From the NCBI RefSeq assembly GCF_023973825.1, contig NC_090120.1, positions 1,017,001-1,081,000 on the forward strand: 64,000 bases of DNA, read 5' to 3'. The notes beneath the pieces were generated by a model that had not been told where the DNA came from, made no database searches, and saw nothing but the letters and a program-made list of their open reading frames with translations. Positions 1 through 11,300 of the stretch are shown here, one piece after another. The position numbers and the translations under genes are program-made. Source of the stretch: Plasmodium brasilianum (lineage: Eukaryota; Apicomplexa; Aconoidasida; Haemosporida; Plasmodiidae). Position 1 is the stretch's first letter; each line of letters starts with the position of its first letter.

Positions 1-736
1 TTTATTATTAATTATGTCTAAGTGTAATCAAATATAAATTTTAAAAAACAAAAAAAGAATCCTCATTTACACGAATGTTTCGTGTAATTCTTCCCTTTCT
101 TTCACTTACTATATACGTTTATATATTTTTTTTTTTTTTTTTTTCTTTTAAAAAATTAAGATAGTAATCTGTTGAAAATTATAAAAGGTAGAAAAAAAAA
201 AAAAATATATATATATATAAACGTATAAGGTGAAAGAAAGGGGGAGAGGGAACAAAAAAAAAAAAAAAAAATGATGAAATAATGAAAGTAATAACGAAAC
301 GATTCATGGGTGAGTAATATACATATATGGATAGAAGAATAATGATTATTTAGCGAAAAATAGATGAATGACAGAGTTATTTAATATTTGTATATATATA
401 TATATATATATACTCCTTCAAACAACAAAAAAATGCATATATCATCGATAGCAGTTTATAAAAGTTTTAATCAATCTCAAGTTTAAGAAAATAATTAAGG
501 GTACCAAAAAAGTAAAAAAGAGGGAAGTAATAAATTAAAATAATAAAATAAGCAAAATAGCAAAATAGCAAAATAGTTATATAGTTATATAGTAAAATAG
601 TAAGATTAAATATTCAAATAGTGAAGCAAATAAAATTAAAAAAATTAAATATACGATTATACTATATACAAACATAAATACATACAGAGAGAGAGATAAC
701 GAAAAAAAGTTAAATTTCCACACGTTTTTATTTTGG

Positions 737-772
<36 letters not shown>

Positions 773-965
773 GAATATTATTCTATTCTTTTAAAAGTGA
801 AAAACTATTTATTGCAATTTTACTATTTGTATCTTTTTTTAAAATATTCCAGAACATTTGTGTACATGTTCTTTTTTTTTTTTTTTTTTTTTTTTATTAT
901 TATTAAAAATCTGAATTTTTTTGTTCTCAGGGAATTATTTTTCTGACATGTACATCTTGAAGAGG

Positions 966-1240
966 TATACATACACACGTATACCTATACATACATACGC
1001 ATACCTATACATACATACGCATACCTATACATACATACGCATACCTATACATACATACATACGTATACCTATACATACATACGTATACCTATACATACAT
1101 ACGTATACCTATACATACATACGTATACCTATACATACATACGTATACCTATGCATACACACGTATACCTATACATACATACGCATACCTATATATACAT
1201 ACGCATACCTATATATACACACGTATACCTATACATACAT
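966..1240. repeat. 20-bp CATA/CGTA minisatellite
   Basis: About 13 to 14 copies of a unit like ATACATACGTATACCTATAC, with C/T changes inside the CGTA/CGCA block. The open frame across it (Tyr/Ile/His repeats) is a by-product of the array and is not a gene. Confidence 0.85.
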
Positions 1241-1525
1241 GTAATCCTGTTCCCGTGTGGTACATCATGTTAATATTAAATCGTATGTTTATGTACCCGT
1301 CCACGTATACATATGTGCAAACAAACAAACATCGAAGCATTGAGTATATTTTATAAAAAGGGCATTCGGTATAAAATGGAAGCATACAAATACTGCTTAT
1401 CTGTCATTTCGGATATGTTGTGTGTTTAAAGCAAGAGTATTAATGCATACGTCTACTTTTCTTCTTTTCATTCCCATTACCTTTTTATATATCGTTTAAA
1501 AGAAAATAAAACAGCTAAAAAATAT

Positions 1526-1635
1526 ATTAATCAAAAAATAAATTAATTAAAAAATAAATTAATTAAAAAATAAATTAATTAAAAAATAAATTAATTAGAA
1601 AAATAAATTAATTAAAAAATAAATTAATTAAAAAT
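1526..1635. repeat. 18-bp A/T tandem repeat
   Basis: Five to six copies of TTAATTAAAAAATAAA, ending in a poly(A) run. It is pure A/T and non-coding. Confidence 0.8.
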
Positions 1636-1937
1636 ACAAAATAAATAACAAAAAAAAAAAAAAAAAAAAAGACGTGAATAATGTATGCTCTTGAATTGTT
1701 TCCATAACACCATAGGAGATAATAAAGTTCCAAAGAACTTTAACTGTACCGTAGTTGGATTGTTTAAAAAAAGAAAAAAAAAAAAAAAAAATTATCACAA
1801 ATACATTAATTAATATTGCACATTTTTACAAATGTAATAGTGTTATATTTCAGAACCAGGCGCAACATCATTTTTACTTTCCCTTATTGTATAAGTAAAC
1901 AAAGAGAGGAAACGAAAAAGAAGAGAACAACGAATAG

Positions 1938-2040
1938 ACGGAAATAACCTGGAAAGCTACACACAAAAACGGAAATAACCTGGAAAGCTACACACAAAAA
2001 CGGAAATAACTCGGACAGCTGCACACAAAGACGGAACAAC
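1938..2040 (+). repeat. 31-bp triplicated element directly before the RNase H2C start
   Basis: Three head-to-tail copies beginning ACGGAAATAAC and ending in CACACAAA. The third copy has diverged, and a partial fourth copy (ACGGAACAAC) abuts the ATG. The element is much more G/C rich than its surroundings and must lie in the 5' UTR or core promoter of the next gene. Confidence 0.75.
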
Positions 2041-3048
2041 ATGTACTCCTTTTTTGGGGAAGATACTAAAGAAGAAGAAAAGCTGCTGCAAACAATTTTA
2101 AAAAGTAAGGATGACGAATTACCTGACATTGTCAAAGAAATTACAACCTCCCATTTAGTCCAACGTTTGAAGAAAAAGGAAGAGGGAAGTGTTAAGAGTG
2201 AAAGCACTGATATATTTCCTATTAAAAACGAAAATAGTAGTGTTACTAATAGTGAAATGGAGGTGATAACAAATAAGAATAAGATTAAGAAAAAGGATTA
2301 TGGGATGGGGCAGGATCACAGGAAAGACGACCCCCACACATCTGACGAATTATTGAACGTCCATTTGAACACTAACATTTTTTCGTTTCACATAAAGAGA
2401 AATGGCAAAATTAATGCGGATGTTTTCTTTCTGCCATATAAGAGTAAAGATAATAAAGATATGATTACTGAGTATACGTATAATTATGACTATTACGATA
2501 TTTATCCAAAAAATATTGAAATGACGAATAAGTGCTTTCATGCTAATAAGCGTAAATTAGAACAAAGCGACGAATTGTTACCTGCAAATAAAAAAGTGAG
2601 AGTAAAGCAAGAGGTAGTTGAAGGTGAGGAGGGGAAAGAAGAGCGCCATGAAACTGACGATATGCTTAATAGTTCAAAAAAAAATAATGAACATGAAAAT
2701 ACAAATTTTCAAAAATTTTTGGTACACTTCAGGGGGAGATTATTTATTGGCAATAATGTTAAGTACGCCTTTTTTAAGACAAAAACGTATTTAGCTACAA
2801 TACAGAATTGGGAAGCGGCGAAACGGGAGGGTGAAGTAGTAGAACGGGAGGACGAAGAAGGGGAACTGTTGTATGCTAATAAGAAGATACAGACTTATAA
2901 CTTAATTAATGATGCCACATACTGGAAGCAGGATGAATATCCTGATATATCGGATCAAAATATTCAAAAACTTCTCTTTTTTCTGATTGTACCACCTCTA
3001 AAGAGTTATAGTGAAGGAGAACAAACGGATCATGATGTCGTTTTTTAG
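2041..3048 (+). CDS. Ribonuclease H2 subunit C (putative, RNASEH2C/Rnh203 family)
   Basis: Single-exon protein of 335 residues. RNase H2 C is the non-catalytic scaffold that with subunit B supports the catalytic A subunit in removing ribonucleotides from nuclear DNA. The family pattern is visible in order: an N-terminal strand with NVHLNTNIFSFHIK (about residues 102-115) followed by a short segment ending in FLPYK; a core FRGR-LFIG motif near residue 230 followed by a TYLATI strand; and a C-terminal YWKQDEYPD segment near 294 leading into a hydrophobic helix. In the known families the FRGR-x-L-x-G motif and the late W-x-x-D/E segment are diagnostic. The protein is about twice the human length because of an acidic, Lys/Glu-rich insertion (about residues 175-220) and a basic N-terminal stretch. 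The start is a clean ATG after the triplicated element. The family call rests on motif reading only. Confidence 0.65.
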   Translation: MYSFFGEDTKEEEKLLQTILKSKDDELPDIVKEITTSHLVQRLKKKEEGSVKSESTDIFPIKNENSSVTNSEMEVITNKNKIKKKDYGMGQDHRKDDPHTSDELLNVHLNTNIFSFHIKRNGKINADVFFLPYKSKDNKDMITEYTYNYDYYDIYPKNIEMTNKCFHANKRKLEQSDELLPANKKVRVKQEVVEGEEGKEERHETDDMLNSSKKNNEHENTNFQKFLVHFRGRLFIGNNVKYAFFKTKTYLATIQNWEAAKREGEVVEREDEEGELLYANKKIQTYNLINDATYWKQDEYPDISDQNIQKLLFFLIVPPLKSYSEGEQTDHDVVF

Positions 3049-3629
3049 TTACATATAATGATAAAAATAAACATGGGAAAAAAAAAAAAAAAATTAAATA
3101 GAAAAAAAAAAGAGGCAAAAAAATTAAAAAGAAAAACAAAAAGAGGAAAAAAAAAAAATAATAAATAAAAAAAATAAATAAAAAAAAAAATAAAAAAAAA
3201 AATGAAAAATAAACATATGAAAAAATATTACCATTTTTTCATTTCATTTGAGAAAAGTTCAAATTAAGAAAGCGAAGAGATATGCGGAACAAAAGGCGTA
3301 AGACATGTAAAAAATTTGTGGAGTATAACATATAGTAAAATATTACTATACATGGAATGTAATTACGATGGAATGGCTAAAAATGCAGCATCAAGGGATA
3401 GGAGCAAAAAGCAGCCACCACTGTTGACATAGGTGTTTGCGCTATTTTAGAATTAGTATATACGTTTTTATTATTATTATTTTTTTTTTTTTTCCCATTT
3501 TTTAATGCTGATAAAATGATAATTCTTTTTTTTGTTGTGATAAAATGATAATTCTTTATTTTGTTGTGATAAAATGATAATTCTTTATTTTGTTGTGATA
3601 AAATGATAATTCTTTATTTTTTCGTCTAT
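3049..3629. other. Convergent intergenic gap with 27-bp repeat
   Basis: This lies between the 3' ends of RNase H2C and the HPR gene. It begins with A-rich 3' UTR-like sequence; from about 3515 to 3622 it has four copies of a 27-bp unit TGATAAAATGATAATTCTTT plus TTTTGTTG. No gene is seen. Confidence 0.7.
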
Positions 3630-6338
3630 TCAAATTTGAATGCAATTTTTATATAGTGATAACGTTTTCAGTGATATGTAAATATTTTTATTTATAATTT
3701 TGTTCTGAATATCCGTATCTAGGTTACCAAACGGGCTAGTTGAACTACCATTCCTACTGTTATCACTATTGCTACTTTTGCTAATACTTTGCTTCCATTT
3801 TTTGGGGTATCCTGCATGAGCAGCACTAGCACCATGGTCATAAGGGATCCATTCAGACGAGTGAAGCATTTCCTCATTGACATGAATGATGTGATGTAGA
3901 TGAACCGCTAGTACGTGCGAATATATATTCATCTGACTAAGACTATTTATTAAAATTAGAACATCCTTCATCTTTTGGGCATCGTGTATGATTTTACCCT
4001 TTAACATTTCCTCCGATTTGTTTACTATCATTTTTGTTATCTTGTCATTTTTAATTTTATTTCTGGCTAAGATATAAGATGATAAAGATATATCATGCAA
4101 ATTAGCTGTATGAATTAATTTTTTTAGATAAATTTGAAACAAATAAAATATGTCTTCATTGATAATTTCCAGTTTGGTGTAATAGTATAAAATATTACAC
4201 AGGATAGATATATTCATTTTTCTCATGTTTAAGATAACCTTTCCGTTTATCTCTTTCATTAAATGCGAGTTGCTAATGTAATCAATGTTCTTTGTATCGT
4301 TATCACACTTATGTGTACCATTTTCATAGTTATATGCACCGTTATCACAGTTATGTGTACCATTTTCATAGTTATATGCACCGTTATCACAGTTATGTGT
4401 ACCATTTTCATAGTTATATGCACCGTTATCATAGTTATGTGTACTATTTTCATAGTTATATGCACCGTTATCATAGTTATTTGCACTGCTATCAGTGCTA
4501 CCACTGATATCCTGATTACTAACGTTATATTTACGAACATTACTCCTGTTATTGCGCAAATACACTATGCTGCTAAGTATAAAACTCAGCTGCTGCTCAT
4601 CACAAGAGTGAACCTTTTTTCCAATTTCTGTAAATACGTTAGACACATATGTGGGATCTGTTTGTATGTTCAATTTTATGTACGCGTTAATAATTAATGA
4701 CAAATGTCGAATAGTTGCAAAATGAATTTTTTTATTTATTTCTTCACTAATTATTTTTAAAAATTCATATGGTACTTTAAAAGGAATTCTACAACATGCA
4801 TTAACTATTAATGACAAGGATTGTGTATTCATCTTTTCAATGTTTTTAGTTATTTGTATTAATAACATAAGAAAATAATTTTTTAATAACTCTCTACAAT
4901 TTTGTCTATTAATCAAGTCATTTTTATCATCCTCTTCTTTTACACTGATAGTCTGTTTTACTCTTTCATTACTCTTGTTCTTGCTAATATCCTTGCAACT
5001 AACTTTCCCTTCTTCATATTTTTCGTTTCCCTCATTACGTTCGTCGTACTTTTCTGCTATATCTGTAAAAATTGTTTTATGGTTACGTTGTAATTTTTCA
5101 CTATTACTTGTATATGATGATGCCCATTTACTCTTATCATCTTGCCACGCGCATCTTTCAACCAGCTTACTTTCGTTATATACATACTTGTTCATAACAT
5201 CGTCTATTTCTATTTCATCATTTTTCTCTTTTTCTTTGTTATCATTCACATTTAGAGAGCTTATTTTATTTGAATACATTTCTATAGGTTCATTGTCACC
5301 CATTCCTCTTTTGTACGTTCCCCCACAAATACTCTTATCATCCGAATGGACTTCACTATATTTTACAAACTGATCGTTACCTCCACCATTTTGTTTCTCT
5401 TCTTCGTGCGTTATGGTAATTATATTGCTGCCCCCCTTTCGTTCAAAGAAAAAAGAGGGAGTCTCCTCAATCCCCTCCTCAATCCCCTCCTCAATCCCCT
5501 CCTGCGTATACTGCTGCGTACGCTGCTGTATATGCTGCTCTGTACGCTTCTGGGTATGCTGATGCGTATACTGCTTCTTATCCTTCTGCCTATTCGGCCT
5601 CTCCCTTGTTTTATGAATCTCATCATTGCTCTCCTTTTCCTCTATACAAATTTTTTTCAACTCGTCATTTTGATTTATTAAAAATTCGGGGGACGGTTTG
5701 ATAACTTGACAAAAGGAGTTTAGCAGCATAGCTAACCCTTGGGGAGTACAATTGTTTTTATACTTATTAAAATTTTTTAAAAAAAAAATTAATAATTCCA
5801 TAGACAATTCGCGTAATGACTGATCATTACTATGTCTGGTATAAGCATTTAGAGTTATAATAACTGGAAACGAATTGTCCTTAATTTTTAATTGTACAAT
5901 ATGATTGAATATTAATACGAATAGTTTTTTATCAAAATAGTTTAAATTATTTAGTGCATGACTTATGTGTGCACATGCTAAAAGATCAATCTGATGTATT
6001 TTTTTATTTTTTATCAATTCTGTAAATTTATAAATTATTTTAACATCTCTATATTTTACCTTAGCATATGCATATAATATTCTTCCTATTTCTTTTATAT
6101 CAAAACTAGCACAAATTTTGTTTGCCCTTTCACTTAATTTTTCCCATGTTATCTTATCATATGGACCTTCATTCGAAACCCTCTCAAACGTTTTGGTAAT
6201 TCTGCTATGACTCATCCATGGAATACCAGCTAATGTATCGTAGGAAACATTTCTCCTGTTTAGTAAGTACGCAAAAAGATTGCTCTGTTGTCTCTTCTTA
6301 AACAATTTTATGCTTAAGCTGTATTTATATATTGTCAT
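3630..6338 (-). CDS. HPR/RAP-type organellar RNA-binding protein (conserved Plasmodium protein)
   Basis: About 902 residues from the first in-frame ATG (complement of 6336-6338). The open frame continues upstream to about 6392 behind a plausible splice acceptor (ATTAATAG), so an additional 5' exon is possible and the true start is not settled. The N-terminus (MTIYKYSLSIKLFKKRQQ) is basic and amphipathic, as for mitochondrial import. The N-terminal third (about 70-240) and C-terminal third (about 520-850) consist of repeated paired helices such as ACAHISHALNNLNYF, LSLIVNACCRIPF and LSLIINAYIKLNI, typical of apicomplexan heptatricopeptide-repeat proteins, which bind fragmented mitochondrial rRNA. 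No C-terminal RAP domain is visible. The middle is a hydrophilic Glu/Lys/Asn-rich insert, and a 14-residue Asn/Tyr/Gly repeat interrupts the second helical block. The precise RNA target cannot be read from sequence. Confidence 0.65.
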   Translation of the reverse strand: MTIYKYSLSIKLFKKRQQSNLFAYLLNRRNVSYDTLAGIPWMSHSRITKTFERVSNEGPYDKITWEKLSERANKICASFDIKEIGRILYAYAKVKYRDVKIIYKFTELIKNKKIHQIDLLACAHISHALNNLNYFDKKLFVLIFNHIVQLKIKDNSFPVIITLNAYTRHSNDQSLRELSMELLIFFLKNFNKYKNNCTPQGLAMLLNSFCQVIKPSPEFLINQNDELKKICIEEKESNDEIHKTRERPNRQKDKKQYTHQHTQKRTEQHIQQRTQQYTQEGIEEGIEEGIEETPSFFFERKGGSNIITITHEEEKQNGGGNDQFVKYSEVHSDDKSICGGTYKRGMGDNEPIEMYSNKISSLNVNDNKEKEKNDEIEIDDVMNKYVYNESKLVERCAWQDDKSKWASSYTSNSEKLQRNHKTIFTDIAEKYDERNEGNEKYEEGKVSCKDISKNKSNERVKQTISVKEEDDKNDLINRQNCRELLKNYFLMLLIQITKNIEKMNTQSLSLIVNACCRIPFKVPYEFLKIISEEINKKIHFATIRHLSLIINAYIKLNIQTDPTYVSNVFTEIGKKVHSCDEQQLSFILSSIVYLRNNRSNVRKYNVSNQDISGSTDSSANNYDNGAYNYENSTHNYDNGAYNYENGTHNCDNGAYNYENGTHNCDNGAYNYENGTHKCDNDTKNIDYISNSHLMKEINGKVILNMRKMNISILCNILYYYTKLEIINEDIFYLFQIYLKKLIHTANLHDISLSSYILARNKIKNDKITKMIVNKSEEMLKGKIIHDAQKMKDVLILINSLSQMNIYSHVLAVHLHHIIHVNEEMLHSSEWIPYDHGASAAHAGYPKKWKQSISKSSNSDNSRNGSSTSPFGNLDTDIQNKIINKNIYISLKTLSLYKNCIQI
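4290..4495 (-). repeat. 42-bp coding repeat (14-residue Asn-rich unit)
   Basis: Four to five near-identical 42-bp copies translate on the minus strand as DNGAYNYENGTHNC-type units inside the HPR protein. The period is a multiple of three and all copies stay in frame, so it is a size-variable loop rather than damage. Confidence 0.85.
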
Positions 6339-6392
6339 AGCTAGATCTACAAAACGCTTTTTTTCGATAGAACCACCCGTGCTATTAATCAA

Positions 6393-6900
6393 AACACAGG
6401 TAACAAAGTAAAAGAAAACGAGAAAAAAATAAGAAACATGCAGAGAATAAAATTAAAGATACTTTAATAAATATGTTCCTAAAACTTTGACATACTATGT
6501 GAAACATCAAAAAAAAGTAAAGAACAGCTTCTTCTTATTATAAAATAATCCGTTTTGTGCTACCTTACTGCACTTACAAAATAACACACCAAACGCTAAA
6601 ATTTTCTTTTTCGCAGGAACACGCAATAATTAAAATTTTTTTTTTTTTTCCTATAGCGATAATGATGTAACAACGATTTTTTATTCATATTACTTACCTT
6701 TACTATTTTGAATAAATGAAGAAAAAAAAAAATTATCATAATTATAACAGCAGAAATGCATAAAAACTTGCTTTTTTTGCCATTGCAAGACTTAAGATTT
6801 ATTTAAACGCATGCTGATTTAATGCCATCTGTAGCTTTTATGATTTCGCACATATACAGGTGTTTAAGAGCTTAAAAAGTTGGAACATTGGAATGAAAAC

Positions 6901-6935
<35 letters not shown>

Positions 6936-8367
6936 CATAGATACATACATACATATATTTGTGCATATACATATGTATGCATAAAAATATGTACATAAGT
7001 ACGTGCATGTGGGATTAAATGCGCACGAATTAAGAACAAAACCACCAAAATTTCCAATCTGGCATTGTACTTTTAGAGCTACGCAATATCCAGAAGAAGA
7101 ATATACATATACATAATGTATGGGGAAAATATATATTAATCCATTTACATAAATATACCGAAATAGAAAAGGTTAAATTTGTTCGTTCGTATGTATTTAC
7201 ATTTTCTCATTATTGAATATATGCAGTACTTTTAAATAACATCAAAGCAACACTAAAATTGAAAGGGTACACTCAAACAAAAATACACATACATACACAC
7301 GCACAGACATACAGTCTCATATTCATTCATAAATAAATATAAATATGTACATATATACATATATATATGCACGTATGCATATATACACTAATAAAATCAT
7401 ACAGTACTTCATTACGTTTTCATAACACTAAAGTAATACATCATAAAACTCGTATAATTCAAAATAAATACTATCACCCAAGAATACATATTAGGTTTTG
7501 TGTTAAACTTAAAAAATTAACAGAAAATAATAAAAAAGGGAACATTCAAAAAATAAAAAAATTAAAAGTACGGGTAAAAGTATGCATAAAAGTATGCGTA
7601 AAAGTATGCACAAAAGTATGAACAAAAGTATGCACAAAAGTATGCATAAAGGTATGCGTAAAAGTATGCGTAAACGTGGGCGTAATCATATGCGTAAGTG
7701 TAAAGATCAAAAAATTATTTTTTACATACGAACCAATGGAAACACACACTCCAATAACACCCGCATTCGTAAATTTAATTAATCCATGTTTTACGTAGAC
7801 ACAGACAGTTCTTCCCCTAAACGCTGTAATTCACACATGCATATATTAATAATCAAAATGTATAGGTGAATACGTTGGTTCTTTTTTTTTTTTTTTTTTT
7901 TTTATATTACTTTTAAACGAAAAAATATATTTACCACTCTGGTGCACGGGCTAGTATACATCTACATGAGTTTATACGTGTATGCATAAATACGGATACG
8001 CGAATATGTACGCGCAAATGCATGCAAAATAAAAAAAAAGAAAAAACAAATTTAAATAAAACAAATTGCTGTGTTCATTTACAGTTCGTATCCTCTGTTC
8101 TACAGCCTTCCATAAATAAGTAGTATGTACGCGTAAATGTGCACCTTATGTTGCTGGTTAGGTCCTCCCCTCGTACATGTAAAATGTATGTGTATGTATA
8201 TGCGCATGTCCATATGTATGAACGTGCACATACCCGAGCGCATCGATGTGTATAAGTGGGTCGAAAATAAGTTAATCCATTGTGCACAAGTTCCACTACG
8301 AGTATTCTTTTATAGGGTAAATGAGGAATATGCTCGTTATATTAATTATTTTTAATCACCCTTCTAA
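6393..8367. other. Intergenic region shared by the HPR gene and the PFK9 3' end
   Basis: Upstream of the HPR gene there is a strong minus-strand donor (AAAG followed by GTAAGTAAT, around 6695). It may mark a 5' UTR or first exon of that gene, but the phase does not join cleanly. The interval also holds a GATA/TAGA microsatellite (6900-6937), a 12-bp GTAAAAGTATGC array (about 7567-7690) and several CATA-rich stretches. No other coding segment is convincing. Confidence 0.6.
7567..7690. repeat. 12-bp GTAAAAGTATGC tandem array
   Basis: About ten copies with A/C/G variation at one or two positions. Because the period is divisible by three, both strands show spurious open frames with Lys/Ser/Met or His/Thr/Phe repeats. 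Confidence 0.8.
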
Positions 8368-11300
8368 TCAGTTCATTCTCGTTGTCTGATTTTCCCAGTC
8401 GTAGTAATCCTCAATACTACCAATGTAGGGCATGTTGGATAAAATATCGTTCGGTTTGTAAGCTAACACAAGCATGCCACATAACTGAACAAAAACATTT
8501 TTTAAATAGTCTGCTGATACTCCAAAACGACATGTATCCTTTAAAATGTTTGCATAACATTCAACATATCTAAGCATTTCAAAATATTCATACTGTTCTT
8601 CAAATAAAATTCTGTTATAATAATTTGATGCGTTTCCTTCAAATTGTATAGGTCCTGGATTACAAAAGCGATCTTCCATTTGCCATTTTTGCAAAGCTAC
8701 TTTCAAGCTTCTATAAGCTTTCCCGTTTAGATCTACAGGAGCACTAGGTATAACTGGTAAATCTCCCTTTGATGCATTTTTCAAATATTTACTTCCTTGC
8801 CCTCTTGGTAATATTTTCATTAATGAAATAAATGGAATTGCAAATAATTTCCAATCTTTTACATTACCACATAAACCTCTTATCGAAACGATATATCCTG
8901 TTAACCCACTTTCTATAACTATAGAAGCTGCATGACCATAGCAATATGCCAATTTACAATCAAACTCAGATGGTAAAGAAGAACGACCTTGATAACCAAA
9001 AAAATGAGTAAGACCCATAAAAACACCATGATATTTACCTTTTTGTTTCCTTTGATGTAATTCTTCCTTAACCATTTGTAGTAATAATTGTTCTGTTTCT
9101 AATTTTTCAAAACGCATAGATCTTAAATCAACATGTAATAATTCTTTTATAATAAATTGTGGGAATGTTTTTATTAAAGCTAAACTCCATGGTGTTAATT
9201 TTGATACCCACACAGATGGTTTTCCATCTTGTTCATTTGACAAATTTACCAACTCATTTCTTGCTTGTACTAATTGTCTTTTTTCAGAAGCTTCATTTAA
9301 TATATCACTAATTTCGGATAATAAAATTTTCATATGCGGTAAATGCATAAGTAGAGCATCCGGAATTAACACAGTACCATAATTTTTTCCTATTTCTGCT
9401 CTTGCACAAACTACATCTGCAATGTCTTGAACTACTCTCCACAATGTCTTATCAGCAGCTCCATATTCTTCAGATATTATAACAAAATTTGGATGAGTTT
9501 GTAAAGCACATTCTAATACTTCATGTGATGGTGATCTACCCATTAAACGAATAAAATGCCAATATTTCGGCATACTCACTGCATCTGTTAATACATTTCC
9601 TATTAGTGATGCGTACACCTTAGTACTACTATCAAAACCAACACATGTTTCTATTAATTCATGAATCAAATTATTAGAACCTGTTAATGGAATACCAACA
9701 ACAGATGTCCTTATTTTCTTTTCTAAAAAATATTCTGATAATAAAGCTGCCTCTGTTATAGTCACATTAGAACCTGGCATAACTAATCCATTTAATTGTA
9801 ATTTCGTTACTGTTTCACATACTTTATTTCTGTTTTCTTTATCGAATAAAGAATGTTCAGGAGAATTTCCTGTCAATTCTAACCCTCCTTGATTTAGATG
9901 TTTTGCTATATTATCATCATCTATTATTAAATATTTATTATTTAATAAACCATATAAACCGTAAAATGCAAAACATACACCTTTCAATAATTTCAAACGT
10001 TTGTAAAGACCACATAACACATTCATTGCACCAGGTGCTTGTCTAGATAAAAATACTATTCCTATCTTTATTTCAAATGATATTGGAGTTGCATACTTAT
10101 CATGAAAAATTTCTTGTATTTGAAATTTATTTTCATATGACATATGAGGATAGTTGGATAAAATTTGTTTTTGTGTATATGGATCACTTGATATATATTG
10201 TTTACCTGCTCTAACTTTTGCCTTTAAATCTGAACACAATTCTGGTAATTCCAATTTGTTGTACAGTCTTGATGTTTGCAACTCGGACATGCAACCTAAT
10301 GATTTGTAACTCGAAATGTACAATTCATACGATTCTCTCTTCATACTGCTCGAGCGAAATGCTCCTTCGTTAATACTACCACTTCGATTATTATTACCAC
10401 TACTACCACTTCGATTATTATTACCACTACTACCACTTCTATTCATATCATTAATATTTCCCCCCATTTTGTGATATTCCTCCCCTTCTTCCTTCTTTTC
10501 CATATCACCCATGCTTACGTTACCATCATAGGCACCACTACTGATATCGTCACCTGAGCCACTACCTCTTCTATTTTCATTATTACTGTTATTGCTATCC
10601 TTCTTTTGAATACCTATCCCTACATCTGCACTAGAAACAACTGCACAGGTATTATCTGTACTCCCACCTATAGCAATATTTCCATCTCCATACAACAGAT
10701 TGACACTATTATTATTGTTACCTTTATTGGTTAAATCAATAATTAACTGTAAATCGTCTGAATTCTGGCATAGCAATAAATCTTTGGTTGGTATCTTAAC
10801 CGTATAACAACGTGAATTACTCAAATGTCCATTAAATTGAATAGGACCTGGTGATCTATATAAATCATAAAGAGACCATAAATTTCTAACCTCTTTTAAC
10901 ACATTAAATAATGGACTATTTAGATCCACTAAATATCTCTTAACTGCTGGGAATTCTTTCCCTGTGTTATCTTTATTCACATGCATAATTCTTAAAAAGG
11001 GAATAGCAGCAGGTATCCAATTGTCATAAGAATCTTCTAAATTTTGTATTATGGACATATATCCTGTTTTTTTATGATCAATTAATAATGATGCATTGTA
11101 TCCTAAAGCATAACAATAATTACAATCAAAATTGGATGGTATAGCACATCTACCTTCATATCCTAAATAATGAGCCATAAATTGTATATTCATGTTTTTG
11201 TCATTCAGTTTAGCTAATTCTGATTCTACTAGTACAATTATCAATCTTTCAGTTGCAATTTTTCCTACTTGAATATAACCAGTGGATTCTCTATCCATCA

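Larger units (their letters stand above)
1..2040. other. A/T-rich intergenic DNA upstream of RNase H2C
   Basis: No gene is supported here. It holds poly(A) and poly(T) runs, TA dinucleotide stretches and three tandem arrays listed separately. The stretch near 1690-1765 is slightly less A/T rich, but it has no open frame and no RNA signature I recognise. The left edge cuts the interval, so the next gene to the left is not visible. Confidence 0.7.

Noticed and set aside
921..1244. 107-codon + strand frame rich in Tyr, Ile, His and Thr
   Set aside because: Lies wholly inside the 20-bp minisatellite; period and residues are explained by the repeat.
6393..6780. Extra first exon of the HPR gene from a donor near 6695
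   Set aside because: The two candidate frames end in phase 1 or 0 but the acceptor at 6380 needs phase 2; kept only as a possible UTR intron.
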